Below the pieces are notes generated by a model. It had not been told where the DNA came from. It saw nothing but the letters and a program-made list of their open reading frames with translations, and searched no databases. The position numbers and the translations under genes were made by a program. A stretch of DNA of 51,181 nucleotides from Verrucomicrobiota bacterium (lineage in GTDB: Bacteria > Verrucomicrobiota > Verrucomicrobiia > Limisphaerales > Pedosphaeraceae): NCBI GenBank assembly GCA_021325145.1, contig JAJPHR010000069.1, positions 1 to 51,181 of the forward strand. Direction: 5' to 3'. Below, piece by piece: positions 26,712-34,621 of the stretch (positions within the stretch are counted from its first letter, which is position 1; each line of letters begins with the position of its first letter).

Positions 26712-27974
26712 TTAATCGCCCGCCAATTGCACACACATCAACTCGCGCGCATCGCGCAAATAAAGCCTTCCATCCGCATACGCCGGATTACAAAATGTCT
26801 TCCCGCACAACTGCGCCGCGCCCTTCTCCTTGAACTCCTGCGGATCAGCCGCGAACAGCACGATCTGCCCGCCATCCGTCAGCGCCAGGATATTCCGCCC
26901 CAGGACCACGAACGACGCGTAAGCGTGATCACCGGCGCTGCTGATGTAACCATCCTTGGACCAGGCTTGCTTCCCCGTCCTGATCTCCACGCATACAAAG
27001 TTCTGCGCCGGGCCCAGGCCGTACAAATAGTTTCCCACAACAACCGGGCTCGAAAAGTTCATGGTCGAATCTTTGCTCAACCAGGCGCGGTCGGCCCGCC
27101 AATTCTCTCCTTCCCGCGAAATCTTGATGCCCGTCAGCCCAATCTGGTGCGAGGATACCACTACGATATCCTCGAACACCACGGGCGTCGTCACATGCCG
27201 GGCGTAGGTCGTCTTCATTGGAAAACGCCACAGCAATTTGCCATCGCCTGGGGCCAGGCCGATCACGCCATCCACCGTGAACACGATCACTTGCCGGGTG
27301 CCGCCAATCGTGGCCATGATGGGAGCGGCGTAGCCGGCCTGGTCGTTTTGCGATTTCCAAATCACCTTGCCGTTGGCCTTCTGAAAGCAAACCTCGCTTT
27401 CGCCATTCGTCCCGCCCACGTTCGCGAACAATCGGTCGCCGTCGATCAACGGAGAACCGTCATTGCCGTGCCGCGTCGCGCCTTGGGCATTGCCTTTTTC
27501 GCCAATGAAAATGGCGCTGAAGTCCGTGGTATAATTGACGTCCCAAATGGCGCTGCCGTCCGCCGTCGAAATGCACCGCAACTTCCCCTTCATGGACTGG
27601 GCGTAAATCCGTCCATCATTCACCAGTGGTGTGCAGCGCGGCCCGGCCGGCCCCTGGTGATCGCCCACAGCCAAATCGATGGCCGCCCGCCAGAGTTCCT
27701 TGCCATCACCTGGGTCCAGGGCATGCACCGTCTCCTGCCCGTCCGAATTATCGGCATAAAACACCTTGCCGCCCGCCACCACCGGCGACGCAAAACCATC
27801 GCCAATTTTTATTCGCCAGAGAATCTTGGGTTCGGCGGGCAAATTAGTCGGCACTGCCACACCACTGGAAACATGCCCCGTGCGATCAGGCCCACGCCAC
27901 TGCGGCCAGTCCTCAGCCGAAGCGAAGAGCGAAAAGAGCAAGGCGGCCAGCAGCGGAATGGCGGGAGAACGCAT
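26712..27974 (-). CDS. Secreted PQQ-like beta-propeller protein
   Basis: This is a 420-residue exported protein with a signal peptide (PLLAALLFSLFASAEDWPQWRG) and repeated propeller blades: HALDPGDGKELWRA, CISTADGSAIWDVNY, CFQKANGKVIWKS, GLAPGDGKLLWRFP and CVEIRTGKQAWSKDGY. The motif A(X)DG.(X)W recurs, as in PQQ-like/BamB-type repeats. Active-site residues of true PQQ dehydrogenases are not evident, so a binding or scaffold role is likelier. The W-x-Q-W-R-G-P-D-R opening is common in Planctomycetes and Verrucomicrobia. Confidence 0.87.
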   Translation of the reverse strand: MRSPAIPLLAALLFSLFASAEDWPQWRGPDRTGHVSSGVAVPTNLPAEPKILWRIKIGDGFASPVVAGGKVFYADNSDGQETVHALDPGDGKELWRAAIDLAVGDHQGPAGPRCTPLVNDGRIYAQSMKGKLRCISTADGSAIWDVNYTTDFSAIFIGEKGNAQGATRHGNDGSPLIDGDRLFANVGGTNGESEVCFQKANGKVIWKSQNDQAGYAAPIMATIGGTRQVIVFTVDGVIGLAPGDGKLLWRFPMKTTYARHVTTPVVFEDIVVVSSHQIGLTGIKISREGENWRADRAWLSKDSTMNFSSPVVVGNYLYGLGPAQNFVCVEIRTGKQAWSKDGYISSAGDHAYASFVVLGRNILALTDGGQIVLFAADPQEFKEKGAAQLCGKTFCNPAYADGRLYLRDARELMCVQLAGD

Positions 27975-28025
27975 GGCGCAGAATTCATCCGAAAAGCGTT
28001 CGACCGGTCAAGAGAGAAAGGGCCA

Positions 28026-29315
28026 TTACCCATTCCCTCCCGCCCACTTGGGCGGGTTCTTCAGATGGTAGAGCATCTCCCCGGCTTTCCGGACCAGCAG
28101 CACACCTTCGCCTTCTCGATCCGCATAATCCTCGATGCGGATACTTCCGGGGTCGCGGTAGCCCAGATTGATTTGCCGGCATTTTGCCTCAGGGATTTGT
28201 GTCGCCAGCGTAACCTTCGCGCGGCCTTTTTCCACGCCATTCTCATAAGTGCCAATCCCCCAAACGTGCGCCGAGTGCGCCAGCACGCCCCAGGGATAAT
28301 GCTTAAACTTGTCCCACTGCTTGAGAAAATAATCGCGGCAATGGTAACCGATCTCTTCGATGACCTTGCCGTGGCTCACGCAAATCTCAGAAATGTGCGG
28401 CGCGTAAATGATCAGTTCGCCGCCGTCGGCCAGCACCGGCTCGAGTTTGTACATGCATTTTCCAGCGGTCCAAACCTCGTCATACATTTCCGGCGCACAG
28501 GAGAGAATCGTGTGAAACGGCCGGTCTTTGTAGGTGATGTGAATCTTCCGGGACACTTCGCTGGCCGCGTCCCAGGCGCTTTCCGGAGAACCGGCCACCA
28601 ATGCCGACAGGTTTTTGGAGGGATCGACCACCATGCAGAAACAAAGCTTGTCGGCCTTGACCATCGCGCCGGCGCGATCCACCACTTTGCGAACCGGCGT
28701 CCACTTGTTGCCGATGATCATCGGATTGGTCACCACCGCGCCCAGCCAATGGAAAAAATTCAAAATCTCCGGCCCGCCCACACCCGGGAAAAGATATTTG
28801 TTGCCGCCGGAAAACCCAACCACTTCGTGCGGAAAGACCGGCCCGATGATCATCACCTGGTCGTATTCGAACACCAGTCGGTTGATCTCCACCGGCACGT
28901 CCATGGCGAACAGCCCGTTCGTAAGTTCGGAAATCTCCGCGGCGGGAATCACGCCGATTTTCGTGAGCGCTTCGGAATTGTTCCAGGCGTGATTGAAAAA
29001 GCGGACCTGCCCGTATGCCGCCCGCCGTTCGGTTTCGGAAATTTCGAGCCGCTTGCAGATGGCGGCTTCGCTCATGGGTTGATGAGTTCCCAACGCCACC
29101 AACACGTCGAATGATTTTGTCACCGATGCGATTTGCCGGTGAAGCGATTGGAACAGCAATCCCACCGGCGCCGTCCTCGTCCCGTCCGGAACGATCAGCA
29201 AAACCTTCTTGTTGCGATAATCCTTGGCCGGGCAAGCCTGCGCCATGACCTCGGCGACCTGCTGCGGCGTGACACTGCCGCCCGCCGGGGCAATTTGGGA
29301 AATCGTTTTGTTCAC
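28026..29315 (-). CDS. LarA-like nickel-pincer racemase/epimerase homologue
   Basis: This 429-residue protein belongs to the lactate racemase (LarA, DUF2088) family, whose characterised members use a nickel-pincer cofactor to racemise or epimerise 2-hydroxy acids. Family motifs are LIVPDGTRTAP, VALGTHQPMSEA and PHEVVGFSGGNKYLFPGVGG; the His residues in GTHQ, FPHE and FFHW and the Lys in GGNK are candidates for cofactor and catalytic roles. Start is GTG at 29315; no ATG nearby gives the full N-terminus. The larB/larC/larE cofactor genes are not in the window. Its SDR and lyase neighbours hint at a sugar-acid substrate. Confidence 0.85.
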   Translation of the reverse strand: MNKTISQIAPAGGSVTPQQVAEVMAQACPAKDYRNKKVLLIVPDGTRTAPVGLLFQSLHRQIASVTKSFDVLVALGTHQPMSEAAICKRLEISETERRAAYGQVRFFNHAWNNSEALTKIGVIPAAEISELTNGLFAMDVPVEINRLVFEYDQVMIIGPVFPHEVVGFSGGNKYLFPGVGGPEILNFFHWLGAVVTNPMIIGNKWTPVRKVVDRAGAMVKADKLCFCMVVDPSKNLSALVAGSPESAWDAASEVSRKIHITYKDRPFHTILSCAPEMYDEVWTAGKCMYKLEPVLADGGELIIYAPHISEICVSHGKVIEEIGYHCRDYFLKQWDKFKHYPWGVLAHSAHVWGIGTYENGVEKGRAKVTLATQIPEAKCRQINLGYRDPGSIRIEDYADREGEGVLLVRKAGEMLYHLKNPPKWAGGNG

Positions 29316-29362
29316 GCGATTCAGTTTAAGCCATCCAACACGAATTTGCCACGATAATGAGC

Positions 29363-29397
29363 AGGGCGAGCGGCGGGCAGAGGACTGCCCGCCCTAC
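29363..29397. repeat. REP-like hairpin element, family 1, short copy
   Basis: AGGGCG … CGCCCTA surrounds the same hairpin, GGGCAG-agga-CTGCCC, as the copy at 21304-21356, but the first hairpin of that copy is missing. It lies between the LarA-like and SDR genes. Confidence 0.6.
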
Positions 29398-29433
29398 CTC
29401 CATGCGGGCAAGTCACTCGATGTATTCGCTCTG

Positions 29434-30240
29434 CTAAATCGTCTGCGCCAGAAACCCGCCATCGACACGTATCTCCGTGCCGGTCACAAAGCTGCTGGCC
29501 TTTGGGCTCGCCAAAAAAATTGCCGCGCCCACCAACTCCTCCGCCTTTCCGAATCGCCCCATCGGCGTGTGGCCGAGGATTGCAGCCGCGCGCGCCGTGG
29601 GCGTCCCGTCCTCGTTAAACAACAGCTTGCGATTTTGCTCCGCGGGAAAGAAGCCGGGAATCAGCGCGTTTACCCGCACGTTTTTCGGCGCCCATTCCCG
29701 CGCGAGAAACTGCGTCAAGCTGATGACCGCCGCCTTGGAGGCCGAGTAGGCGACGACGCGCGAAAGTGGGATGCCCGAGGAGACGCTGCCGAAATTAATG
29801 ATGCTACCACGCCCGCGACCAACCATTCCCGGGCCAAATTCCTGACAGGGCAACAGCACTCCGCCCACCAGGTTCAACTCGAAGTTCCCCTGCCAATCCG
29901 CCAGCTCGATCTGCTCAAATTTGCGATCGGCCGTCACCGTGGTCTTGGGATCGTTGCCGCCCGCGGCATTGGCCAGAATGGTTGGATGCCCCATGGTCTT
30001 CTGGATTTCCTGGTGGGCGGCGCGCAAACTCTCACGCGACATGGCATCGACCGCGAAAAATTTCGCCTCGCCGCCTTGGTCCTGAATGCGTTTGACACAC
30101 GCACCGCCCCGCTCGGCACTGCGGCCCAGCACCGCGACCTTGGCTCCCGCCTCGCCAAACCCTTCGGCTACCGCTCCGCCCAAGGCCCCGGTTGCGCCGA
30201 TGACCACAGCGACCTCGCCCGACAAATCAAATAATTTCAT
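29434..30240 (-). CDS. SDR oxidoreductase (D-mannonate/gluconate type)
   Basis: This is a 268-residue classical short-chain dehydrogenase. The NAD(P) site is VIGATGALGGAVAEGFGEAG. NAAGGNDP follows, and the catalytic set is Ser in NFGSVSS and Tyr-x-x-x-Lys in AYSASKAAV. The C-terminal GFFPAEQNRKLL … TPMGRFGKAEELVGAAIFLAS … FVTGTEIRVDGGF closely resembles D-mannonate oxidoreductases and gluconate 5-dehydrogenases of the SDR family. It sits between the LarA-like and alginate-lyase-like genes. ATG 30240 is preferred; a second ATG at 30258 is possible. Confidence 0.87.
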   Translation of the reverse strand: MKLFDLSGEVAVVIGATGALGGAVAEGFGEAGAKVAVLGRSAERGGACVKRIQDQGGEAKFFAVDAMSRESLRAAHQEIQKTMGHPTILANAAGGNDPKTTVTADRKFEQIELADWQGNFELNLVGGVLLPCQEFGPGMVGRGRGSIINFGSVSSGIPLSRVVAYSASKAAVISLTQFLAREWAPKNVRVNALIPGFFPAEQNRKLLFNEDGTPTARAAAILGHTPMGRFGKAEELVGAAIFLASPKASSFVTGTEIRVDGGFLAQTI

Positions 30241-30346
30241 AGTTGTGCCGGCGATCATACAGAGTCCGCGGGAAAGCGCCAGTGGACGAATGCACGAAAA
30301 TGCCCGGGATTTACAGTGCCCGGGCCCTGCCAGGAAAGATTCCTGG

Positions 30347-31615
30347 TCAAGACACCTTCTTCGCAGCTGTGTCGGGCTCGTTTGGCTTTGGGCTGAGCAG
30401 ATTGATGCGGTTTTCGGGAGCCACCTTTGGAATCTTCGACAACAACGCTTTATACTGCCGGTCTGGATACTTCAAGGCCGCTTTCCGGATCAACGGATAC
30501 AAAGCTTGCGGCGGCCATTCTCCGAGCTGTTGGTAAGACCATTTTTTCTCGCCTAACGCGAACGGCACCAGGTAATCGAGGGCGGTGGAAATACTCCGCC
30601 CATCCGGCGTTCGGAAATGCCACAAATCAACCCCCACGTCATCGCCGAGCGCAGCCAGCAGCATCAAGCCGCCTAAATTGCCGGTGCTGTAGCTCCAGGC
30701 TTTTGTGCGCACCAACTCGAGTGGCTGGCGGCCATCCGGTTCGATTTGCAACGCGATGCGCTTCTGCCGCGCCGTGTTTAAAATCTCCACCGCCAAATCG
30801 GTCTTGCCCAAGAACAAGGCGAACGACACTGCCTGAACATCGTAATACGTACCGTGGTTGTTCTTCGCCGCGCTTTCGGCACGGCCATTCGCGCTCTCCT
30901 GCATCCATTGCAAAAACTGGGTGAACCACTCCTTCAAACCACGATCATCCGCCGCTGTCCAGGCGTGCGAACTCTCCAGCAAACCAATCGCATCCACCAC
31001 GCGCGTCAAACTCCGGCTCTCGATCAAACCAATGCCCCGCCCCGTATTAAGGCCGCTCACCGACTGCGCATATTTCAGGTTGCTGTTCATGCGCGTGTCG
31101 GGCGCCAGAAACCAGATGCGCAGCATCTCCGCAGCCTTCGCCGCATAAGCCTCGTTCCCGGTGAAAAAGTACGCCAGGGCCAGCGTCTCCACCCGGCCGG
31201 CCATTTCATCCATTGTCCGGTGATCAGGAATCTTTCCGATTTCAGGATTTCGTTCGCCATCACGGCGAATGTAAGGCAGGCCGTTCGAGGAATTCGGATC
31301 GGGCCAGAAGTAAGGCGCCATGCTCATGTAATCGTGCTTGTCCCCGCTGGGTGGCGTCATTTTCTTGTTCACGATGGAGAGTGGCGCAGCCGACAGAGCG
31401 TCGTCCGCCTCGCGCTGGAGGGCGCTTAGCGCCGGCGCGAGATTGGTATCGCCAGACCGAAGCCGCTCGCGGGCCGATTGCATAAATTGGCTGTCGAGCA
31501 GGAAAACTCGCGGCAATCCGGAAGCCGCCATTTGAGTGGCCGCTCCCAGAGATGCGGTCGCAACCAGAAACGCAGTTGAAATGAGCGCCAAAATCTGTCT
31601 GTTAATTTGTTTCAT
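30347..31615 (-). CDS. Secreted alginate lyase-family protein
   Basis: This is a 422-residue protein with a signal peptide (ISTAFLVATASLGAATQ) and an alginate lyase-type (alpha/alpha)-toroid domain. The family hallmarks are SMAPYFWPDP, the YIRRDGERNPE loop and KNNHGTYYDVQAVSFAL, which carries the likely catalytic Asn-His pair and Tyr. It would cleave uronate polysaccharides by beta-elimination in the periplasm or outside. The substrate (alginate, glucuronan or other) is not certain. A 7-base-stem hairpin (30330-30346) abuts the stop codon but lacks a U-tract. Confidence 0.85.
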   Translation of the reverse strand: MKQINRQILALISTAFLVATASLGAATQMAASGLPRVFLLDSQFMQSARERLRSGDTNLAPALSALQREADDALSAAPLSIVNKKMTPPSGDKHDYMSMAPYFWPDPNSSNGLPYIRRDGERNPEIGKIPDHRTMDEMAGRVETLALAYFFTGNEAYAAKAAEMLRIWFLAPDTRMNSNLKYAQSVSGLNTGRGIGLIESRSLTRVVDAIGLLESSHAWTAADDRGLKEWFTQFLQWMQESANGRAESAAKNNHGTYYDVQAVSFALFLGKTDLAVEILNTARQKRIALQIEPDGRQPLELVRTKAWSYSTGNLGGLMLLAALGDDVGVDLWHFRTPDGRSISTALDYLVPFALGEKKWSYQQLGEWPPQALYPLIRKAALKYPDRQYKALLSKIPKVAPENRINLLSPKPNEPDTAAKKVS

Positions 31616-31683
31616 TTCGAGGTTTCGGTTAACAACCCGTTCGCGCCATTGGATTCATGTATGGATTTGTAACATTTGGAGCG

Positions 31684-31701
31684 TGTTTTGACCATAGAAC
31701 A
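31684..31701. promoter_or_regulatory. Dyad in the lyase/lexA divergent region
   Basis: TGTTTT (31684-31689) and AGAACA (31696-31701) form an imperfect dyad with a 6-base gap. AGAACAAAC occurs here and again at 31841-31849. GAACA half-sites recall bacterial LexA boxes, but the spacing differs from the TGTTC-N4-GAACA form described for Verrucomicrobia, so this is only a candidate. An AGGAGC-aaa-GCTCCT hairpin follows at 31718-31732. Confidence 0.35.
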
Positions 31702-31791
31702 AACGTCGGGGGCTGACAGGAGCAAAGCTCCTTTCGGGCCGGGTTCCCCCTGTTTTCCTCCGGATTTGGGCTTTAACTTCGCCTTTGTCCC

Positions 31792-31818
31792 TTGACGAGG
31801 GTGGAATTCCACTATACA
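31792..31818 (+). promoter_or_regulatory. Candidate lexA promoter
   Basis: TTGACG (31792-31797) and TATACA (31813-31818) are 15 bases apart, 50 bases before the lexA ATG. The hexamers are good but the spacing is short. AGAACAAAC lies between the -10 and the start codon, where a repressor could act. Confidence 0.5.
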
Positions 31819-31867
31819 GATGATGTGTAACAGGCGGATAAGAACAAACAAGCTTCATTAATAGCGC

Positions 31868-32491
31868 ATGGTCGGACCGACGAAAAAGCAGCAGCAGGTG
31901 CTGGATTTCATTTTGAAATGTCAGCAGACGGAGGGAGTCACGCCCACGGTGCGGGAGATCGCCGCGCATTTCGGATGGCGCAGTCCGCGGTCGGTATCGG
32001 ACCACCTGGACGCATTGCGGCGGAAGGGGGTTTTGGGTGGCGAACCGAAACTGGCGCGGTCATTGCAGGTGGTTTCCCCGGTGGCGTCGTTGCGCAAGCG
32101 GGTGGTGGATATTCCGGTTTTTGGGTCGATTCCGGCGGGGTTGCCGATGGAACGGCAGCAAGAAGCCAGGGGCTGCGTCACGGTGGATGTGGGGACGCTC
32201 GGATTCAAGCCCACGCCGCGCACGTTTGCGCTGGAGGTGCGGGGGGATTCGATGGTGGGCCGGCACATCCTCGATGGCGACGTGGTGGTGGTGGAGCACG
32301 GGCAGACGCCGCGCAACGGCGACGTGGTGGCGGCGTTGATCGACGGGGAAAGCACGCTCAAGACTTATGTGACGGACAAAAAGAAGCCGCACCTGAAGGC
32401 GGAAAACCCGCGTTATCCCAGGCTAATTCCAGCCGGTGAACTGATGATTCAAGGGGTGATGGTGGCGTTGATTAGGAGGATGAAGGCTTGA
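31868..32491 (+). CDS. lexA: LexA repressor
   Basis: LexA represses DNA-damage (SOS) genes and cleaves itself when RecA is activated. The 207-residue protein has an N-terminal winged helix (residues 1-65: KQQQVLDFILKCQQTEGVTPTVREIAAHFGW, SVSDHLDALRRKG), the Ala90-Gly91 cleavage site in FGSIPAGLP, catalytic Ser128 in VRGDSMVG and Lys165 in STLKTY. Length and layout are standard. A heptanucleotide array begins two bases after the stop codon. Confidence 0.96.
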   Translation: MVGPTKKQQQVLDFILKCQQTEGVTPTVREIAAHFGWRSPRSVSDHLDALRRKGVLGGEPKLARSLQVVSPVASLRKRVVDIPVFGSIPAGLPMERQQEARGCVTVDVGTLGFKPTPRTFALEVRGDSMVGRHILDGDVVVVEHGQTPRNGDVVAALIDGESTLKTYVTDKKKPHLKAENPRYPRLIPAGELMIQGVMVALIRRMKA

Positions 32492-32493
32492 AA

Positions 32494-32521
32494 AGCTCCA
32501 AGCTCCAACATCCAACGTCCA
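32494..32521 (+). repeat. Heptanucleotide array downstream of lexA
   Basis: Four 7-base units, AGCTCCA, AGCTCCA, ACATCCA and ACGTCCA, start two bases after the lexA stop. The consensus on the coding strand is ANNTCCA (or TCCAANN), matching arrays at 18021 and 21461. Confidence 0.7.
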
Positions 32522-32579
32522 GAAAAAACCCAATGGGAAACATTCGGAAAAGTCCGCTTGCATCCATCCCATCGCACGC

Positions 32580-33149
32580 ATGAGCATCCTCGAACTTCAG
32601 AAACAACTGTTGCCAGTTCTTCGCCGCGGCGATCTCGCCCAATGTGAGCGCACGGTTACCGCGCAGCTTGCCACATTGCCGCGCTCACCGTTCCACATCA
32701 TTCTCGACCTTTCCATTACGACAGAACCAGAAGCGGTCGCCGCCTGGTTTGACGATTTCTTCCTGCAGCAGGACGCGCGTTTCAAGATTGGCGCGGCCTA
32801 CACCGAGATGAATGATTTTTGCGTTAATCCTGATCTTTGGTTTTGCAATGCTTTCGCCTATAAACAGTATGGCGGTCATGACGACTACGATTGGCTTTCA
32901 AATTGGCAGTCTGAGGATTCAGGCAGCATCGCCATCGAAGGACTTGAGCTGTTACAAGAAATTTACGCCAGCGCTGCGTTTCGCGACAGGCAGTTCTCCG
33001 ACGCTTGCACCCTTACCGATCTCCTGGTGGTTATCAAGTTTCAGGACCTGATTCGAAGAGCGGTCCCGCATATGCAGGAGATGCGTTTTCCGCTGCTGGC
33101 GACTGCGCACGATTACGATTTCATTTATGAGGCTCGACGAGACTCCTGA
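32580..33149 (+). CDS. Hypothetical protein, 189 residues
   Basis: This gene is not recognised. The product is acidic, without signal peptide or membrane segments, and is rich in aromatic residues in the middle (FCVNPDLWFCNAFAYKQYGGHDDYDWLSNW). It has an N-terminal helical part (SILELQKQLLPVLRRGDLAQCERTV). ATG 32580 is the only plausible start. It follows lexA by 88 bases; co-transcription is possible but the heptad array lies between them. Codon use resembles its neighbours, so it is probably real. Confidence 0.55.
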   Translation: MSILELQKQLLPVLRRGDLAQCERTVTAQLATLPRSPFHIILDLSITTEPEAVAAWFDDFFLQQDARFKIGAAYTEMNDFCVNPDLWFCNAFAYKQYGGHDDYDWLSNWQSEDSGSIAIEGLELLQEIYASAAFRDRQFSDACTLTDLLVVIKFQDLIRRAVPHMQEMRFPLLATAHDYDFIYEARRDS

Positions 33150-33324
33150 CAGTTGTTTCCCAGGTAGTCCATCAGTGAAAGCGGGCCACACCTCGAAAGT
33201 TTTCGGGGCTTTGCGCTCCCCAGTGATTGAAGCATTGCATCCAACAATACTTGCCTCTGGCGTGGAAGGGCTGGATCGGTTAGGTTGGGAGGTGTTTGCG
33301 GTTGGACGGACTTGATTTTACGGC

Positions 33325-33876
33325 ATGCATAATGTTACCTCAGTTGAACTGAAACGCGATTGCGAGGTGATCCAGATTCCACTGGGCGCAACGGTCACCC
33401 TGCCGGCGGGCACAGCGGTCGATATTACTCAAACGTTGGGCGGCACTTATACCATCCATGCCAAAGGGGGATTGTATCGGGTGGCAGCGAAGGATGCCGA
33501 CGCGCTGGGGCTGGAGGTCACGGCGGCGAACACCTCGGGCAATGAAGCCAAGTCCGAAGGGCCGGTGGATGAGAAGTTGGTGTGGGAGACGTTGAAGACT
33601 TGTTACGACCCGGAGATTCCGGTGAACATCGTGGATTTGGGGCTGGTGTATGACCTGCACATCGAACCGTTGCCGAACGGGAACAGTCTGGTTTCAGTGA
33701 AGATGACGCTGACCGCGCCCGGATGTGGGATGGGCGCAACGATCGCCGGAGATGCCCAGCAGAAAATCCTTTATTTGCCCGGAGTGGAGGAAGCGGTGGT
33801 GGAGATCGTCTGGGACCCGCCCTGGCATCAATCGATGATCACCGAGCAGGGGCGGAAGATTTTGGGGCTGGAATAG
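33325..33876 (+). CDS. sufT: SufT-like Fe-S maturation protein (DUF59/MIP18)
   Basis: This is a 183-residue protein. The N-terminal part (CEVIQIPLGATVTLPAGTAVDITQTLGGTYTIHAKGGLYRV) matches the SufT N-terminal extension, and the DUF59 domain follows (VWETLKTCYDPEIPVNIVDLGLVYDLHIE … VKMTLTAPGCGMGATIAGDAQQKI … VVEIVWDPPWHQSMITEQGRKILGLE) with the conserved Cys in APGCGMG. SufT supports Fe-S cluster maturation. No other suf gene is in the window. The 175 bases upstream show nothing else. Confidence 0.9.
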   Translation: MHNVTSVELKRDCEVIQIPLGATVTLPAGTAVDITQTLGGTYTIHAKGGLYRVAAKDADALGLEVTAANTSGNEAKSEGPVDEKLVWETLKTCYDPEIPVNIVDLGLVYDLHIEPLPNGNSLVSVKMTLTAPGCGMGATIAGDAQQKILYLPGVEEAVVEIVWDPPWHQSMITEQGRKILGLE

Positions 33877-33903
33877 AAAGAAAGGTGGAGCTGTCTTTAT
33901 GTC

Positions 33904-33928
33904 CGCAGAGCTGGAGTTCTGCGCTCCG
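33904..33928. repeat. REP-like hairpin, family 2, third copy
   Basis: GCAGAGC-tgga-GTTCTGC forms a stem with one G-U pair and is followed by GCTCC, the same tail as the pair at 25557-25661. It lies between sufT and tRNA-Ala. Confidence 0.55.
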
Positions 33929-34019
33929 TCCCGATGGCTGATATGAGGCATTACGACATTATTCATTATCACGGTTGACAAAGCCTCCGTATATTCTTAC
34001 GTTTTGCGCTGCCCTGGAT

Positions 34020-34095
34020 GGGGTCGTAGCTCAGTTGGTAGAGCACCACAATGGCATTGTGGGGGTCAGGGGTTCGAATCCCCTCGGCTCCACCA
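34020..34095 (+). tRNA. tRNA-Ala (anticodon GGC)
   Basis: A complete cloverleaf: acceptor GGGGTCG/CGGCTCC, D arm GCTC…GAGC, anticodon stem CCACA/TGTGG with loop ATGGCAT (anticodon GGC, reading GCC), and T arm AGGGG/CCCCT with loop TTCGAAT. The acceptor has G3:U70, the alanine identity pair. The 3' CCA is encoded (34093-34095). Confidence 0.97.
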
Positions 34096-34139
34096 TCCGT
34101 TTCTCAAGGATTTCCTCAATGTTCTCGCGAGTTTGATTG

Positions 34140-34423
34140 CGATATTCGGTCATGCCGAGTTCTTGGAACTGATCTGCCGGGACGAAGTCAACGTACGCCA
34201 GCAGCGGCTGATGGAACGCCGCACCAAGGCGGCTGATTTCCACGGCCTGAAAACGCTGGAGGACTTCGACTGGAGTTTTAATCCGGCCATCCACCGCAAA
34301 GACATTTTTGACCTGGCCGGCGAGCATCTCTTTGAAGTGATCATGCGCCGCTATGAAAACCGGTCCACCATCATGACCAGCAACCGGCTGCCGGAGGACT
34401 GGCACATTACATTGGGAGGCATT
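34140..34423 (+). pseudogene. IstB-like (IS21 family) remnant with internal deletion
   Basis: In one frame this reads FLELICRDEVNVRQQRLMER and then TLEDFDWSFNPAIHRKDIFDLA, which is the N-terminal part of an IstB helper ATPase. It jumps directly to EHLFEVIMRRYENRSTIMTSNRLPEDWH, a C-terminal part. The central 90 or so residues with Walker A (GPPGVGKTH) and Walker B (DEL) are missing, so no ATPase can form. No istA gene or terminal repeats were seen. The remnant begins within 50 bases of tRNA-Ala. Confidence 0.8.
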
Positions 34424-34621
34424 CCGTTATTTTGCCAAAAGAGTTTATTTCCACAATGTTTTCAAATAATTGGCAAGTTCCGCTTTGCCCAGGGTTGTTA
34501 CCCGTTACTGTTACCAGTGACAGATTTGGCTCCATTGGGCCGCGAATACAGTCCATGGTATTCTCGTCTAATCTGCTGGTAGCTTGAAGCCGATGCCTAA
34601 CGAGAGCACTGGAGCGGAAGA

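Noticed and set aside
26727..29114. A 795-codon plus-strand open frame across two minus-strand genes
   Set aside because: It spans the PQQ-like and LarA-like genes and the gap between them, has no family motif and has antisense-type composition.
30330..30346. Hairpin CCAGGAA-aga-TTCCTGG as a terminator of the alginate lyase gene
   Set aside because: No U-tract follows on the minus strand, so it is noted with the gene but not listed as a terminator.
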